A stretch of 64,000 nucleotides of DNA, from the NCBI GenBank assembly GCA_933207985.1, contig OW240916.1, positions 266,379,566-266,443,565 of the forward strand, in the 5' to 3' direction. The notes below the pieces were generated by a model. It had not been told where the DNA came from. It ran no database searches and saw only the letters and a program-made list of their open reading frames with translations. Origin of the DNA: Pelobates cultripes. Taxonomy: Eukaryota > Chordata > Amphibia > Anura > Pelobatidae. Below are positions 45,057-56,239 of the stretch, piece by piece. Within the stretch, counting starts at the first letter, position 1; each line of letters begins with the position of its first letter. Made by a program: the position numbers and the translations under genes.

Positions 45057-48000
45057 ATGGCACTGACACCAGACCACCTACGTATACTCACGATCAACGC
45101 AAGGGGACTAAACAAACCAGAAAAAAGAACGGGGGCCCTACACGACTTCCACAAACAAAGAGTCTCCATAGTCATGATCCAAGAAACACACTTTAGAGAG
45201 GGTGACGGACCCAAACTGACCAACCACCAATACCCGAAAGGCTACTATAGTGATTTCCAAGGAGGAAAATCAAGGGGGACTGCGATACTCATACACAGGA
45301 GGGTGCCGTTTCAGGAGGGGGGGTGCATGTCTGATAGGGAGGGCAGGTATTTATTCCTCAAACGGGACATCGCGGGTCAACAATACACGTTCGCAAATAT
45401 ATATGCCCCGAACAAACAACACTATCGTTTCCTCCGCCAGACACTCCGTAGGCTTCGAAACTTCATGGAAGGTGCTCTTGTACTAGGGGGTGACCTCAAC
45501 ATCACACTAGACCCCACCTGGGACTGCTCAGCGGCACCTCCCATGTCCCGACTCAGCAACTGCAGCTCATCAAATCCCTGCTAAGGGACCACCAGCTTAA
45601 CGACTGTTGGAGAGCCCACCATCCCGATGAAAAGGATTACATCTTCTTTTCCCATCCACACAGTTCCTATTCCCGAATAGATCACATTTACATGACACAT
45701 TACAACCTTTCCCAGGTCATAGGCGCTACAATCGGGGTGGCAACGTGGTCAGACCACGCCCCGGTAACACTTATGCTTAAATCCCCGCTTTTCTGCCCCC
45801 ACAATATCATAATGGAGACTCACTGAATACCTATTATCTAGATCGGACGTAGTGACCACCATAGGAGAGAAGATCAAAGAATACTTTACAATTAACACTA
45901 TAGAGCAGACATCCCCGATGAACAGATGGGAGACTCACAAAAGCGTGATCAGGGGCCATTTTATACAACAAGCAACGATACTAAAGAAACAAGCGGACAC
46001 CCGGCTGACCGAACTACTGACAGACATCCATAAAATAGAGGAACGGAAAAAATCCAAACAAAACCCACTGACCACGCCCGACTGATACAACTAAGACGGG
46101 ACCTCACAACAATACTCCACTCTAAACACCACAGGGACGCACTCAGACATAAGGCCTTCTTCGCCCTACATGGAAACAGAAGTGGCAAACTTCTAGCCAC
46201 GATGCTAAGAAAACAGAGACAGCGAACATAAATTGACAGAATTAGAGACAAAAAAGGGAAGCTACACCGCCTCCCGACTGACATTCTGACGGCAATATGC
46301 GCCTACTACTCAGAGCTCTATTCAATACCACAACCACAATCCGAACAGGCGAAAGCAAGACTACGGGAGTCCATTCGGACATAACTCACAAAACACCCGA
46401 TGCCAACACTAGATAAAGAGATCTCTGCACGCATAGATGAACCGATCACACTAGAGGAACTGGCATTGGCAGTCAAACAAACTAAACAGGGCAAAAGCCC
46501 GGTCCGGATGGGCTCCCGACAAAGTACTACAAGACTTTTGCCGCGGACCTATACCCCCAATGGTTGAGGCGTTCAACGCAATAAGAGAAGGGCGCCATAT
46601 ACCTAAACAAGTTCTGATGGGCCACATCATCATTATCCCCAAGGAAGGCAAAGACAGCGAATATTGCGGAAACTATAGGCCAATTTCACTGATAAATTGT
46701 GATGTTAAACTACTGCCCAAAATCTTGGCGACACGGCTGACAACGCACATTCCCTTGCTGGTCCATCCGGACCAAGTGTGATTCGTAACGGGACCCGAAG
46801 CAAGGGACAATACCATTAGGATGCTGACCCTCATGCATGGGAGGGGACAAAGGAGGCCTTCTCCTGCTGTCAACAGATGCAGAGAAGGCCTTCGACAGGG
46901 TCTGCTGGACGTACCTATTTGAAACCCTAAAACACACAGGACTGGGACCCCACCTGCGACATTGGATAGTGGCACTCTACTGAGAACCTACGGCACACAT
47001 ACTGGTCAACTGGGTGCTTACCGACGCATTTACCATACAAAATGGCACCAGACAGGGTTTCCCCCTGTCACCGATACTGTTTATCATGACCCTTGGGCCA
47101 TTTTTAACGCACGTCCGAAATAACGAGGACATCACCGGACTCAAGACAGGCAACACACATCATAAGGTGGCCGCATTCGTGCACGACCTCTTGTTTGTAG
47201 TAACTAACCCAGAGATCTCCATTCCCAACATAATGAAGGCCCTTCAGATTTTTGGAGACGTCTCCAATCTAAAAAGAAATCACACCAAATCATACATTTT
47301 AAACGTTAGTGTACCGACAACCCGAGCCGTACCCTTATGCCACAGCTTCCCATTCCAGTGGTCAGACCACAAGATGAGATATCTGGGAGTTTGGCTGACC
47401 AGGAAGAACGAAGACCTGTTCCGAGAAAACTTTGCTGCCACATTACAGACGTTCCAAAGAGACATGAGATAATGGTCGTTCCCACACATATCGTGGCTAG
47501 GTAGAGTGCAGGTCGTAAAGATGAACTTCCTCCCACGCTTGCTATATCTCCTCCAGGCTATCCACATCACGATACCCAAAACATACTTTAACACCCTCAG
47601 AACCGCAATGACTAATTACATATGGAATAACCGGAGACCCAGGATAAGGCTTGCTACACTAATGCAACCCAAAGACAGAGGGGGCCTAGCCCTCCCAGAC
47701 TTCCACCTACACACCTCCTACGGGTGGTGGAGTGGTCGAAAGATGGAGTAGGCAAGCTGTGGAAGGTGGGGGAGGAGACGGAGGCGGGTAGACCAATATC
47801 GGAGCTACCTTGGGGCCGAGACGCCATAGTCAGGGGGGAGATGTCCATATACAAGAAACACACATTAGGCGTATGGAGGTGGGCCGCAAAGGCAGGGAAC
47901 CTGGCACCATACCCTTCCCCACTCCTACCGCTGACCCATAATGATGACTTTCAACCCGGGCTTGACCCAAGGGCATTTAGAACTATTATCCCAACCCCAT

Positions 48001-48065
48001 GACGACACCTACACCACATAATCCAGGGTGGGAGATGCAAACCACTGGCAGACATGGTGGAAGGG
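45057..48065 (+). pseudogene. L1 ORF2 (endonuclease-reverse transcriptase), N-terminal part
   Basis: ORF2 nicks target DNA and copies L1 RNA. The endonuclease is recognisable by LRILTINARGLNKPEKRTG, VMIQETHF, TFANIYAPN, LGGDLNITLDP and, after a frameshift near 45540, WSDHAPVTL. The RT follows: [31 protein letters not shown] (catalytic Asp), GTRQGFPLSPILF, and FVHDLLF where the usual catalytic FADD box is altered, losing one Asp. Further thumb motifs follow (WLGRVQVVKMNFLPRLLYLL, RGGLALPDFHLH). Stops occur near 46382, 46781, 46982 and 47472. The reading is cut at 48066 by the Penelope-like element and resumes at 54133. Clearly inactive. Confidence 0.9.
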
Positions 48066-48080
48066 GTCTCTTCCACCATG

Positions 48081-48495
48081 CAAATAAAACAATAAAACAA
48101 AGTATAAGTGGAGCTCTGGTTTACCTGTATAAACAGTAGTATAATAAAGATGGACAAAAATGCTATTACAATAATAAAAGTAGAGCCAATGACACACTTG
48201 GCTCTAGTGGTAAGTGCCTCAGGATCTTCTAAGGGAGATCCACCACCCTCTTTTAGTTGCCTCCTGATGTCCTCCACCTTAAATTCAGGTATGAATGGAA
48301 TGGCAAACTCCAAATGACGATGTAAACAAAATGTATTATGTTAAAAGTAATCAATTTAAAATAATTATAAAAGTAATATTGTTAAAAGTACATAAAATAG
48401 TTCCAAAACGCGTTTCGCCAATAAACTGGCTTCCTCAGTTGGTATAATAATCATTGCGTCCTCTTGTTCTTTTATATGTGCCTAATGACATGATT
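48081..48495 (-). repeat. PLE pseudo-LTR, 3' copy
   Basis: Nearly identical to 52694-53100 in direct orientation and to part of 53600-54012 in inverse orientation, with an extra AATAAAAC near its left edge. It contains AAAACGCGTTTCGCCAATAA, a motif common in PLE non-coding ends. The short 69-83-codon frames on both strands (such as MEFAIPFIPEFKVEDIRRQL) recur because the repeat recurs. One of them has a hydrophobic segment and could be real, but this is unproven. Confidence 0.92.
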
Positions 48496-49084
48496 GTCGG
48501 CATCTGCCGAACCGAAAATTCGCTCTGTGGAACGCACACAGAGCTAGTTGGAACGCACGTACGTGCGTGTATACGGAAATCACGTGGTTTGGCTGTTCGA
48601 CTTCCTTTTTCTTCGTGGAACGCTTACATATGCGTTCCACCGTCTTGAAACATAGGATCCGGCTGTTTTACTTCCTCATTCTTCGTGGAACGCACTACAT
48701 GCGTTCCACTGCCGGAATATTTGTTATCCATTACAAAAGTCTTTAAATAAATTGTCCATTGACTCTCAAATATACCAGTAGAAGGAAGAAAATAAATGAA
48801 TAAAGTATTTATAACACAGAAAAATAACATAATGGGCATCAACATTAGTAAATACATTGTGAACTATGTAATATTACTTCTTAAATGTAAATGGTAATAA
48901 AATGCCTCTACAATTGTGAAAAATAATTGGAGTGAAAATGGATAAAAATCTGGAAGGGTAGAGGAAAAATCATCTAATATATAATTAACCATTAAATATT
49001 TTTTCTTCAATATTGAAAGGGAAAGAGCTAAAAAAGGTAAAAAAGAAGGGGAATGTTTATTATAAGAAGTGACATAGTTCAAAG

Positions 49085-49540
49085 TCCAAATTTAAACCAT
49101 GAGGGACCATAGTATTAAAATTGAAAATAAAAGTCATTTCTTCTATCCCGATTTTCTTTATAAAATCTCCACCCCTCCAATTTGTTTTAACCAATTTAAG
49201 TGCACAAAACATAAGACCCTGTGGATTTTGATGATGGTATTGTTTAAAATGTTGTGAAACACTGTGTGTGTGTCAACTCCTTTTTTGATGTTTCTCACAT
49301 GTTCCGAAACTCTAACATGGAGGCACCTAATAGTCCTCCCTATATACATTTTATTACACGGACAAATTAATAAAAAATAATATTTTTAGAGAAACATGTC
49401 AATTGGTCTCTTATTGTGAACTCTTTATTAGTAATTTCATTCGTATTTTTTATATGTCTTTTTTTACTTATTGTTTCCCTACATGCAAGGCACGTTCCAC
49501 ACCCATAAAAACCTTTGCTTTTTGTCAAAAAGTTGTCATT
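49085..49540 (-). pseudogene. PLE linker and GIY-YIG endonuclease domain
   Basis: On the minus strand: KSKGFYGCGTCLACRETISK (Cys-rich linker), CPCNKMYIGRT (CxC, then the YIG of GIY-YIG), LHVRVSEHVRNIKKGVDTH (catalytic Arg and following His), and a final MTFIFNFNTMVPHGLNLDFE. This endonuclease is thought to nick target DNA for PLE retrotransposition. It is joined to the RT by a segment reading PPKIVHRGCKNIKNFLVNS near 49620-49560. Frame changes separate the pieces. The Cys linker plus CxC is reminiscent of the Neptune-type PLE group, but I cannot place it firmly. Confidence 0.85.
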
Positions 49541-49895
49541 TTCATTCTGATGATTCTTTAAATTGCTATTAACTAAAAAATTCTTTATATTCTTGCATCC
49601 CCTATGTACAATTTTAGGTCTCTCTGGTAATATTTCTTTTAAAATTGGGTCATCTTGTAATAAGTGCCAGTACTTATTAATGGCATACCGTACTTTCTTA
49701 TTATTGGCACCAAAAATTACAAATGAAAAGAATATTACATTTGTTATCTTCTATTCTTGTTTTTTTCTTTTTATATATTAATAATTATTTTCATTCTAAT
49801 CTTGTTATTTCTTCTATACCCTTTTGGAGATCTTCTTCTTTATAACCCTTTTCTAAGAATTGATTTTTGATTGTCTGAGTTTGTCTTAGAAAATC

Positions 49896-51290
49896 TTAAT
49901 TTTTTGTGCAATTTCTTTTTAACCTCATGAACTGGCTCTTGGGTGCATTCGTGAGCCATGGGGTGTGGTGACAACTAGTAAGATCAATGTATCCGTTGCA
50001 GTCTACCTCTTTAAAATAATTTTTTGTAAAGATATTTCCCTCTTCTATAAAAACAGTAAGGTCTAAAAAATTAATTTCTACTTTACTTTGAGTAGAAGTA
50101 AGGCTGATTCCCCAATCGTTGCAATTTAAAAAACTTAAAAAATTGGTCAATTTTAAATCATCTCCCTTCCAAATAAAAAATATGTCATCAATGTAACGGC
50201 GATAGGTGACCAAGTCCGCAAAAAACTCACTATGTAAAATAAATGTCTCTTCCCAATACGCCATAAAAAGATTTGCGTAACTAGGTGCGAACTTAGTCCC
50301 CATCGCCGTTCCATTGATTTGCAGATAAAAACTGTCTTTGAACCAAAAAAAATTATTGGTCAAAATTAAAGACATACCTTCTTTGATAAAATGTATCTGT
50401 TCTTGTTTAAAATTTGATTTTTCTAAAAAATATTGCACCGCCTCTATTCCCTTTATATGTGGAATTATGCTATAAAGTGAACTTACGTCACAAGGGACCA
50501 ATGTGTAATTCTCTTCCCATTTAATGTCTCCTAAAATTTGCAAAATGTGTATCGTATCTTTTAAATACGTTGGATTCTTGATTACCACCGGTTGGAGTAG
50601 GACATCTATATATTCCGAGACTCTCGATGAGATACTCTCTACCCCAGAAATTATAGGTCTACCTGGTGGGTTGGTTAAGTGTTTGTGCATTTTTGGCAAA
50701 CAATAAAACACTGGAATCTGAGGATTTAAAATGGTCAAATATTTAGCTTCTATCTCTGTTAAGATATTATTTTCTAATCCTTTATCAATATATTCTTTAA
50801 ACCTAGTTATAATTTCTTGACTAGGGTTAGATGTTAATTTTTTATATGTTTTTGCATCCGACAAGAGTCTCTCTGCTTCCCCTACATATTTTTCTTTGGA
50901 TAGAATTACCACCCCTCCCCCCTTATCTGCAGGTTTTATAATTAAATTATCATCCTTTTGTAACTTCTTTAGAGTTTTTATCTCTGCTTGCGTGAGATTT
51001 TTTTGATATTTATTTGTATGTTTAATTTTTGTAACTTCTTTCATGATCATTGTCTCGAAGGTTTTAATCTCACTTGAGATCATATTTCTTGGGAAGAATT
51101 TTGATTTTTCTTTAAGATTACTATGGATATATGGGGAGGTGCTATTAGTTTCTACTAGATCTCTGTTATAAAAAAATTTCTTCAAACATAATTGCCTAGT
51201 GAAGCGGTTAAGGTCTATAAAAAATTCAAATGGTTTAAAGTCTGCAGACGGAGCAAACTTCAACCCTTTTTTTTTAAATTTCAAGTTCAT
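49896..51290 (-). CDS. PLE reverse transcriptase domain, 464-codon open frame
   Basis: Copies the PLE RNA into DNA; the RT is related to telomerase. Motifs in order: GLKFAPSADFKPFEFFIDLN, QKDDNLIIKPADKGGGVVIL, IPVFYCLPKMHKHLTNPPGR with PIISG, VPCDVSSLYSIIPH (first catalytic Asp), NGTAMGTKFAPSYANLFMAY, YRRYIDDIFFIW (catalytic Asp pair), VEINFLDLTVFIE and WLTNAPKSQFMRLKRNC. All core residues are present. A single TAA at 49896-49898 closes the frame. The same phase continues beyond it with DFLRQTQTIKNQFLEKGYKE, so the stop is probably a mutation. The start near 51290 overlaps the upstream frame at a poly-A run. Confidence 0.92.
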   Translation of the reverse strand: MNLKFKKKGLKFAPSADFKPFEFFIDLNRFTRQLCLKKFFYNRDLVETNSTSPYIHSNLKEKSKFFPRNMISSEIKTFETMIMKEVTKIKHTNKYQKNLTQAEIKTLKKLQKDDNLIIKPADKGGGVVILSKEKYVGEAERLLSDAKTYKKLTSNPSQEIITRFKEYIDKGLENNILTEIEAKYLTILNPQIPVFYCLPKMHKHLTNPPGRPIISGVESISSRVSEYIDVLLQPVVIKNPTYLKDTIHILQILGDIKWEENYTLVPCDVSSLYSIIPHIKGIEAVQYFLEKSNFKQEQIHFIKEGMSLILTNNFFWFKDSFYLQINGTAMGTKFAPSYANLFMAYWEETFILHSEFFADLVTYRRYIDDIFFIWKGDDLKLTNFLSFLNCNDWGISLTSTQSKVEINFLDLTVFIEEGNIFTKNYFKEVDCNGYIDLTSCHHTPWLTNAPKSQFMRLKRNCTKN

Positions 51291-52551
51291 CTAGGCCTAC
51301 TTCTTTATCTGAAAGATTGAATATGCCCTTATTGTCTATATCCGTCCTCGTTTCTCTCTGTTGTGGTTTCTTTCGTCTTCTAATTCTCCCTCTTCCCACG
51401 ATCTTCTCCTTTTGCCCGGTGAGTCCCATTCCCGTGATTCCTGAAGTTGTTTGCATCTGGGTTGGACTGGGCTCTTGTGAAAAGGAGAAGATTTGGGGGA
51501 GGTACTACTATGTTCCAATATTTGGAAACGATTGTAGGTTGTTATATTGTGGTCTCTGTCTATAGACTGTTTACGTCTATCCATACGAAATCCATGTTTA
51601 TTCCGTGGGAGGTTCCTATTCTGAAAATTTCTCGATGGACTGGCAACTACTCTACTATAACTCCTAGTGTTATTCTCCTGTCTTCCATCTTGTCTAGATG
51701 TATTAGGCTTATATGTAGTAGTCAAGACATTATAGTCTTCGACTCTACTTTATTGTTTTTCATCCTCTTTACTTTCATAGAGTCTTTGATTGGATATATA
51801 GTTTCTCCTTTCTCCAATTTCCCTATATAGATAGTTTTCTTGATTATGATTTCTTTGGTATTGGTGTCTCTGTGGGCCTCTATACTCTGTGTTTCTTTGT
51901 TTGTGCATTTTTGATTGATACTGTCTCAATTGACTTGGAGATCGTAATCTTATCTGTTTTCTCTGATGACTATATGTCCTCCCTCTATTGAATTGGTTGG
52001 ATTTATTCCAATTGTCCAATTTTTTATTATTGTTTCTTACATTCCCTGTTTTATAATCTTCCAGGTCCCTTAGATATTTATGTTTCTTAGTTTCTATTAC
52101 TTCTCTCTCTGTTTTATCAATTTTCTTTTTCATTTCTGATATTATTTCATTAAATGTTTCTGGACTAGTGGTCTCACTCAGACCTTTTCTGAACTTTTTT
52201 ATATCCTCATCTAATTTAATGAGATTTTCTTCACGTCTTGCTACTATGTATCCTATTAGACTAAATGAAATCTAATAATTTGTTCCATCCCTCCATAAAA
52301 AATTGATCATCACGATCAAAGGAGGGATCCTTAGAAAATCTTAACCCCCTTGGTGTTATTTTTTCCTTTACATACTTTTTCAGGGTAGCGATTTCCCACT
52401 TTGATTTCATTTCTCTGGTAAGCGTTTTTTCAAGCTTATATCTATACACATCCTTATTAATATAAGTGTCTTCTATTATATTTTCTGTGTTGTCAGAAAA
52501 GACTGTGTCTATATTTTCTATCATGTAGTCTCTTTTGTCTAGGAAAGACAT
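51274..52551 (-). pseudogene. PLE N-terminal region (upstream ORF, broken)
   Basis: From ATG at 52551: MSFLDKRDYMIENIDTVFSD, then KYVKEKITPRGLRFSKDPSF. A frameshift near 52265 leads to SLIGYIVARREENLIKLDED and a Lys/Glu-rich helix, then a long Arg/Gln/Asn-rich basic tract with one in-frame TAA (51750-51752). The last part, in a different frame, reads GIFNLSDKEVGLDELEI and overlaps the RT start. NLS followed by KKGLKFAP is the usual lead-in to a PLE RT, so this is probably the N-terminal half of one long ORF. The basic tract may bind nucleic acid (inference). Confidence 0.7.
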
Positions 52552-52693
52552 ATTGCACTGGACTGTGTGTACCAAGGGAAAAAAACAAGTACTATGTATA
52601 TAAAATGAAACGGTGCACACAAAACCAGCAAGGTGAAAGCAGGCTCTAACACTTAAGTGAAGGAATCCCTTAACCTTCACAACACAAAACATG

Positions 52694-53100
52694 CAAATAA
52701 AACAAAGTATAAGTGGAGCTCTGGTTTACCTGTATAAACAGTAGTATAATAAAGATGGACAAAAATGCTATTACAATAATAAAAGTCGAGCCAATGACAC
52801 ACTTGGCTCTAGTGGTAAGTGCCTCAGGATCTTCTAAGGGAGATCCACCACCCTCTTTTAGTTGCCTCCTGATGTCCTCCACCTTAAATTCAGGTATGAA
52901 TGGAATGGCAAACTCCAAATGACGATGTAAACAAAATTTATTATGTTAAAAGTAATCAATTTAAAATAATTATAAAAGTAATATTGTTAAAAGTACATAA
53001 AATAGTTCCAAAACGCGTTTCGCCAATAAACTGGCTTCCTCAGTTGGTATAATAATCATTGCGTCCTCTTGTTCTTTTATATGTGCCTAATGACATGATT
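52694..53100 (-). repeat. PLE pseudo-LTR, 5' copy
   Basis: A direct copy of 48081-48495, placed upstream of the PLE reading frame on the minus strand. It could supply promoter function, as proposed for pseudo-LTRs of other PLEs. Confidence 0.92.
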
Positions 53101-54117
53101 AAAAAATATTTAATGGTTAATTATATATTAGATGATTTTTCCTCTACCCTTCCAGATTTTTATCCATTTTCACTCCAATTATTTTTCACAATTGTAGAGG
53201 CATATTATTACCATTTACATTTAAGAAGTAATATTACATAGTTCACAATGTATTTACTAATGTTGATGCCCATTATGTTATTTTTCTGTGTTATAAATAC
53301 TGTATTCATTTATTTTCTTCCTTCTGTTGGTATATTTGAGAGTCAATGGACAATTTATTTAAAGACTTTTGTAATGGATAACAAATATTCCGGCAGTGGA
53401 ACGCATGTAGTGCTTTCCACGAAGAATGAGGATGTAAAACAGCCGGATCCTATGTTTCAAGACGGTGGAACGCATATGTAAGCGTTCCACGAAGAAAAAG
53501 GAAGTCGAACAGCCAAACCACGTGATTTCCGTATACACGCACGTACGTGCGTTCCAACTAGCTCTGTGTGTGTTCCACAGAGCGAATTTTCGGTTCGGCA
53601 GATGCCGACAATCATGTCATTAGGCACATATAAAAGAACAAGAGGACGCAATGATTATTATACCAACTGAGGAAGCCAGTTTATTGGCGAAACGCGTTTT
53701 GGAACTATTTTATGTACTTTTAACAATATTACTTTTATAATTATTTTAAATTGATTACTTTTAACATAATTCATTTTGTTTACATCGTCATTTGGAGTTT
53801 GCCATTCCATTCATACCTGAATTTAAGGTGGAGGACATCAGGAGGCAACTAAAAGAGGGTGGTGGATCTCCCTTAGAAGATCCTGAGGCACTTACCACTA
53901 GAGCCAAGTGTGTCATTGGCTCTACTTTTATTATTGTAATAGCATTTTTGTCCATCTTTATTATACTACTGTTTATACAGGTAAGCCAGAGCTCCACTTA
54001 TACTTTGTTTTATTTGCATGTTTTGTGTTGTGAAGGTTAAGGGATTCCTTCACTTAAGTGTTAGAGCCTGCTTTCACCTTGCTGGTTTTGTGTGCACCGT
54101 TTCATTTTATATACATA
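53101..54117 (+). repeat. inverted partial PLE copy (tandem-junction fragment)
   Basis: 53101-54012 is the reverse complement of about 49004-48081, and 54013-54117 is the reverse complement of 52693-52590. In PLE sense this reads 3' UTR, pseudo-LTR, then the start of the next body, so it derives from two tandem PLE units and now lies opposite to the main copy. Confidence 0.9.
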
Positions 54118-54132
54118 GTCTCTTCCACCATG

Positions 54133-55014
54133 TCTGCCAGTGGTTTGCATCTCCCACCTACCTTCATGCAACACTTTAAATATACCCAGTTGACCAAATA
54201 TGTTCACACCCTGCCCCAGGGAGCAGCTCTCCATAGGGACAGAACACAATTTGAAACATTATGCCAACACCCAGACCCAGTTCCACACGGAGTCTCCTTA
54301 ATGTACTCCACACTTCAAACCGAGACCCCCACGGAAAACCCCCCATTCATGGGGAAATGGGAGACGGCCCTGGACAGAAAATTCTCAGACACTGAATGGG
54401 ACTTTATTTGCTACTTCACCTACTTCACCTGCTACTTCACCCATCACTGCTCAGTACACAGTAAAACTCAAGAGATGGCCTATAAGCTGTTGACACATTG
54501 GTATAAAACACCACATCTCCTACACAAAATAGACTCAAACCACACCGAGTTATGCTGAAGGTGTGAGAGGGAGGTGGGCACCACAACACACATCTGGTGG
54601 GACTGCGATATGATTAAACCCTACTGGAAAGGGATACATGGGATGCTAGAAAAGTTTTTGGATGTGCCACCCCCCCTGGAACTGTCTGAAATGCTATTAC
54701 ACCACACAACCGTCCCCAGATCAAAATATAAGAAATCTATCAGGATACTAAACGTAGCCAAACAAATCCTTCCCCAATTCTGGAAACAAAAGATAACCCC
54801 CCCCCCCCTTAAGGTCTGGTTCTACCAAATAAAGGAACTCAGATCAATAGAGGACCTGACTATGACAGCCTCGACAGCCCCCACGACATATACAGACATA
54901 TGGACATATTGGATCTTAGAGAGAGCAAAGGATGAATTCCAGCAGAGGCTCCTACAAGATAATTACAACGACAGATTCAGGACTGTACATGGTAGACATC
55001 CCAACATAGTATAG
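54133..55014 (+). pseudogene. L1 ORF2 C-terminal part with CCHC motif
   Basis: Continues the ORF2 frame left at 48065: MSASGLHLPPTFMQHFKYTQ, then YTQLTKYVHTLPQGAALHRD, EMAYKLLTHWYKTPHLLHKI and the L1 Cys motif (LC, stop, RCEREVGTTTHIWWDC). In the motif a TGA replaces the Trp codon at about 54556. Then come KQILPQFWKQKITPPPLKVW and TDIWTYWILERAKDEFQQR before the natural stop near 55012. The sequence shows only one in-frame stop, so this end is well preserved. Confidence 0.9.
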
Positions 55015-55735
55015 GAACCAGAAGAAGGCAGACCCTCGACCCTCAATACTTTTCATACCCACCCCACCACCCGACCCCACCACCCAATGACAACATAAGA
55101 TACAAGGGACCTGCGCGTCCGACAAACCTGTGGGCCTGCGAGCCCAAATAGGTACTTGCACATACCGAAATCAATGCCAACAAAGGTAAACAAAACAGAA
55201 TCTGTTTTCCTACCGTAACACCTGAAAACCAGCCTACGAGAGTAGGCATAAACAGAGGAATACACACCAACCGCACATAGACAGGTCAAGATAGGAGGGC
55301 AACTTACCTGTTAACCTGAATTGAAGCAATATACTTCCAAGCCATATGTTAACCATCCAGTCCACCTCGAGACCTGTGTGTCTTACTTTCCAATGATATT
55401 TGGGAGATCTGCGCATCTCGATTGACTGTACGTTTTAAACTTTGAACAAAATTCAATAAAAAAGATATTTACAAAAAAAAAATTCTATATTTATATATTT
55501 ATCTAGTATATATTTATGGAATATATGATATTTAAATATAGATTTTTGTTTTACTGCTCCCCATATTTCCCCCCTCTATCTGTGAATTTCCCCCCTTGAT
55601 CTGTGAATAAAATCAACATTTAGTGACTATCCCCTAGACCTCAATATATATAAAACTCTGAATATGATAAAATCTATTTTTCATACTATTACATCATTTT
55701 AAAAGATTTTGCAATAGGATGGAGCCTGACCTTAA

Positions 55736-55807
55736 CCCCTTAAGGACCAAACGTCTGGAATAAAAGGGAATCGTGACATGTCACACATGTCATGTGTCCT
55801 TAAGGGG
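55736..55807. mobile_element. 72-bp TTAA mini-MITE
   Basis: CCCCTTAAGGACCAAACG at the left and GTGTCCTTAAGGGG at the right, between TTAA copies at 55732-55735 and 55808-55811. The centre is the palindrome ACATGTCACACATGTCATGT. Its ends match those of the 5-kb element at 1796-6915, so it may be a minimal derivative. A third relative lies at about 63732-63800. Confidence 0.88.
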
Positions 55808-55879
55808 TTAAACCAAGATGGCAGCATTAGCTCCTCGGAGCTCCACTAAAGGCTTGCCGCAATCCACAGCAATCACAAT

Positions 55880-56160
55880 CTACAGCAATCCCAGCACAAG
55901 TGCCAAGCGCGATCTTTGAACCTGCAACTTTCCGACTCAGACTCCGAGATGAGCAACGTTATGCACTCCGACAGGCCCAGATGCTCCCCTAACAAAACAA
56001 GATATGCAAGGATTCTTAAGAGACATGAAATCTTATGTAGCAGACGAGCTACACAAACATCTCCAGCACATCCCAGATGGCGTAGCAGAACTGGTAGTCA
56101 GAGCCCATGAGGTCGAATAAAAAATAGAGGAAGTTAAGTATAGTAAATTCCCTTCAACAT
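55880..56160 (+). pseudogene. L1 ORF1 fragment
   Basis: In one frame the tract reads GFLRDMKSYVADELHKHLQH followed by IPDGVAELVVRAHEVE, stop, KIEEV. This is a charged, heptad-like segment as in the N-terminal coiled coil of L1 ORF1 proteins. The rest of ORF1 is deleted; endonuclease sequence follows within about 100 bases. The upstream bases carry AGCTCCTCGGAGCTCC, a possible 5'-UTR hairpin. Confidence 0.55.
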
Positions 56161-56239
56161 CTTGTGCTTCAATAGACAATAAAAAGAAATGTAGTGTAGC
56201 AATAATTTTTTCAAAAAAATATTACATTTTCTTGCCAGT

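Larger units (their letters stand above)
48081..54117 (-). mobile_element. Penelope-like retroelement (PLE) with pseudo-LTRs and inverted partial copy
   Basis: A minus-strand RT with PLE motifs and a C-terminal GIY-YIG endonuclease define the class. Direct pseudo-LTRs lie at 48081-48495 and 52694-53100. Beyond the right one, 53101-54117 is an inverted copy of the 3' region, pseudo-LTR and first ~105 bp of the body, a tandem-junction fragment. This variable head-to-head layout is characteristic of PLEs. The insertion duplicated GTCTCTTCCACCATG at 48066-48080 and 54118-54132. The host is the L1 ORF2. The ORF holds one frameshift and two in-frame stops, so the copy is probably dead but young-looking. 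Confidence 0.92.
42894..55485 (+). mobile_element. L1-clade LINE interrupted by a Penelope-like element
   Basis: The order is ORF1 (C-terminal half), a long inter-ORF spacer, ORF2 endonuclease and RT, a Penelope-like insertion (48081-54117), the rest of ORF2 with its CCHC motif, and a 3' UTR ending AATAAAAAAGATATTTAC and a poly-A run near 55475. The 5' end is hidden by the gap. Without the insertion the copy is about 6.5 kb. ORF2 holds several stops and frameshifts, so it is inactive. Confidence 0.88.

Noticed and set aside
48108..48317. 69-83-codon frames recurring four times in the PLE region, considered as a conserved small gene
   Set aside because: Their recurrence is explained by the pseudo-LTR copies. 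A membrane-like segment is present, but independent evidence of coding is lacking.
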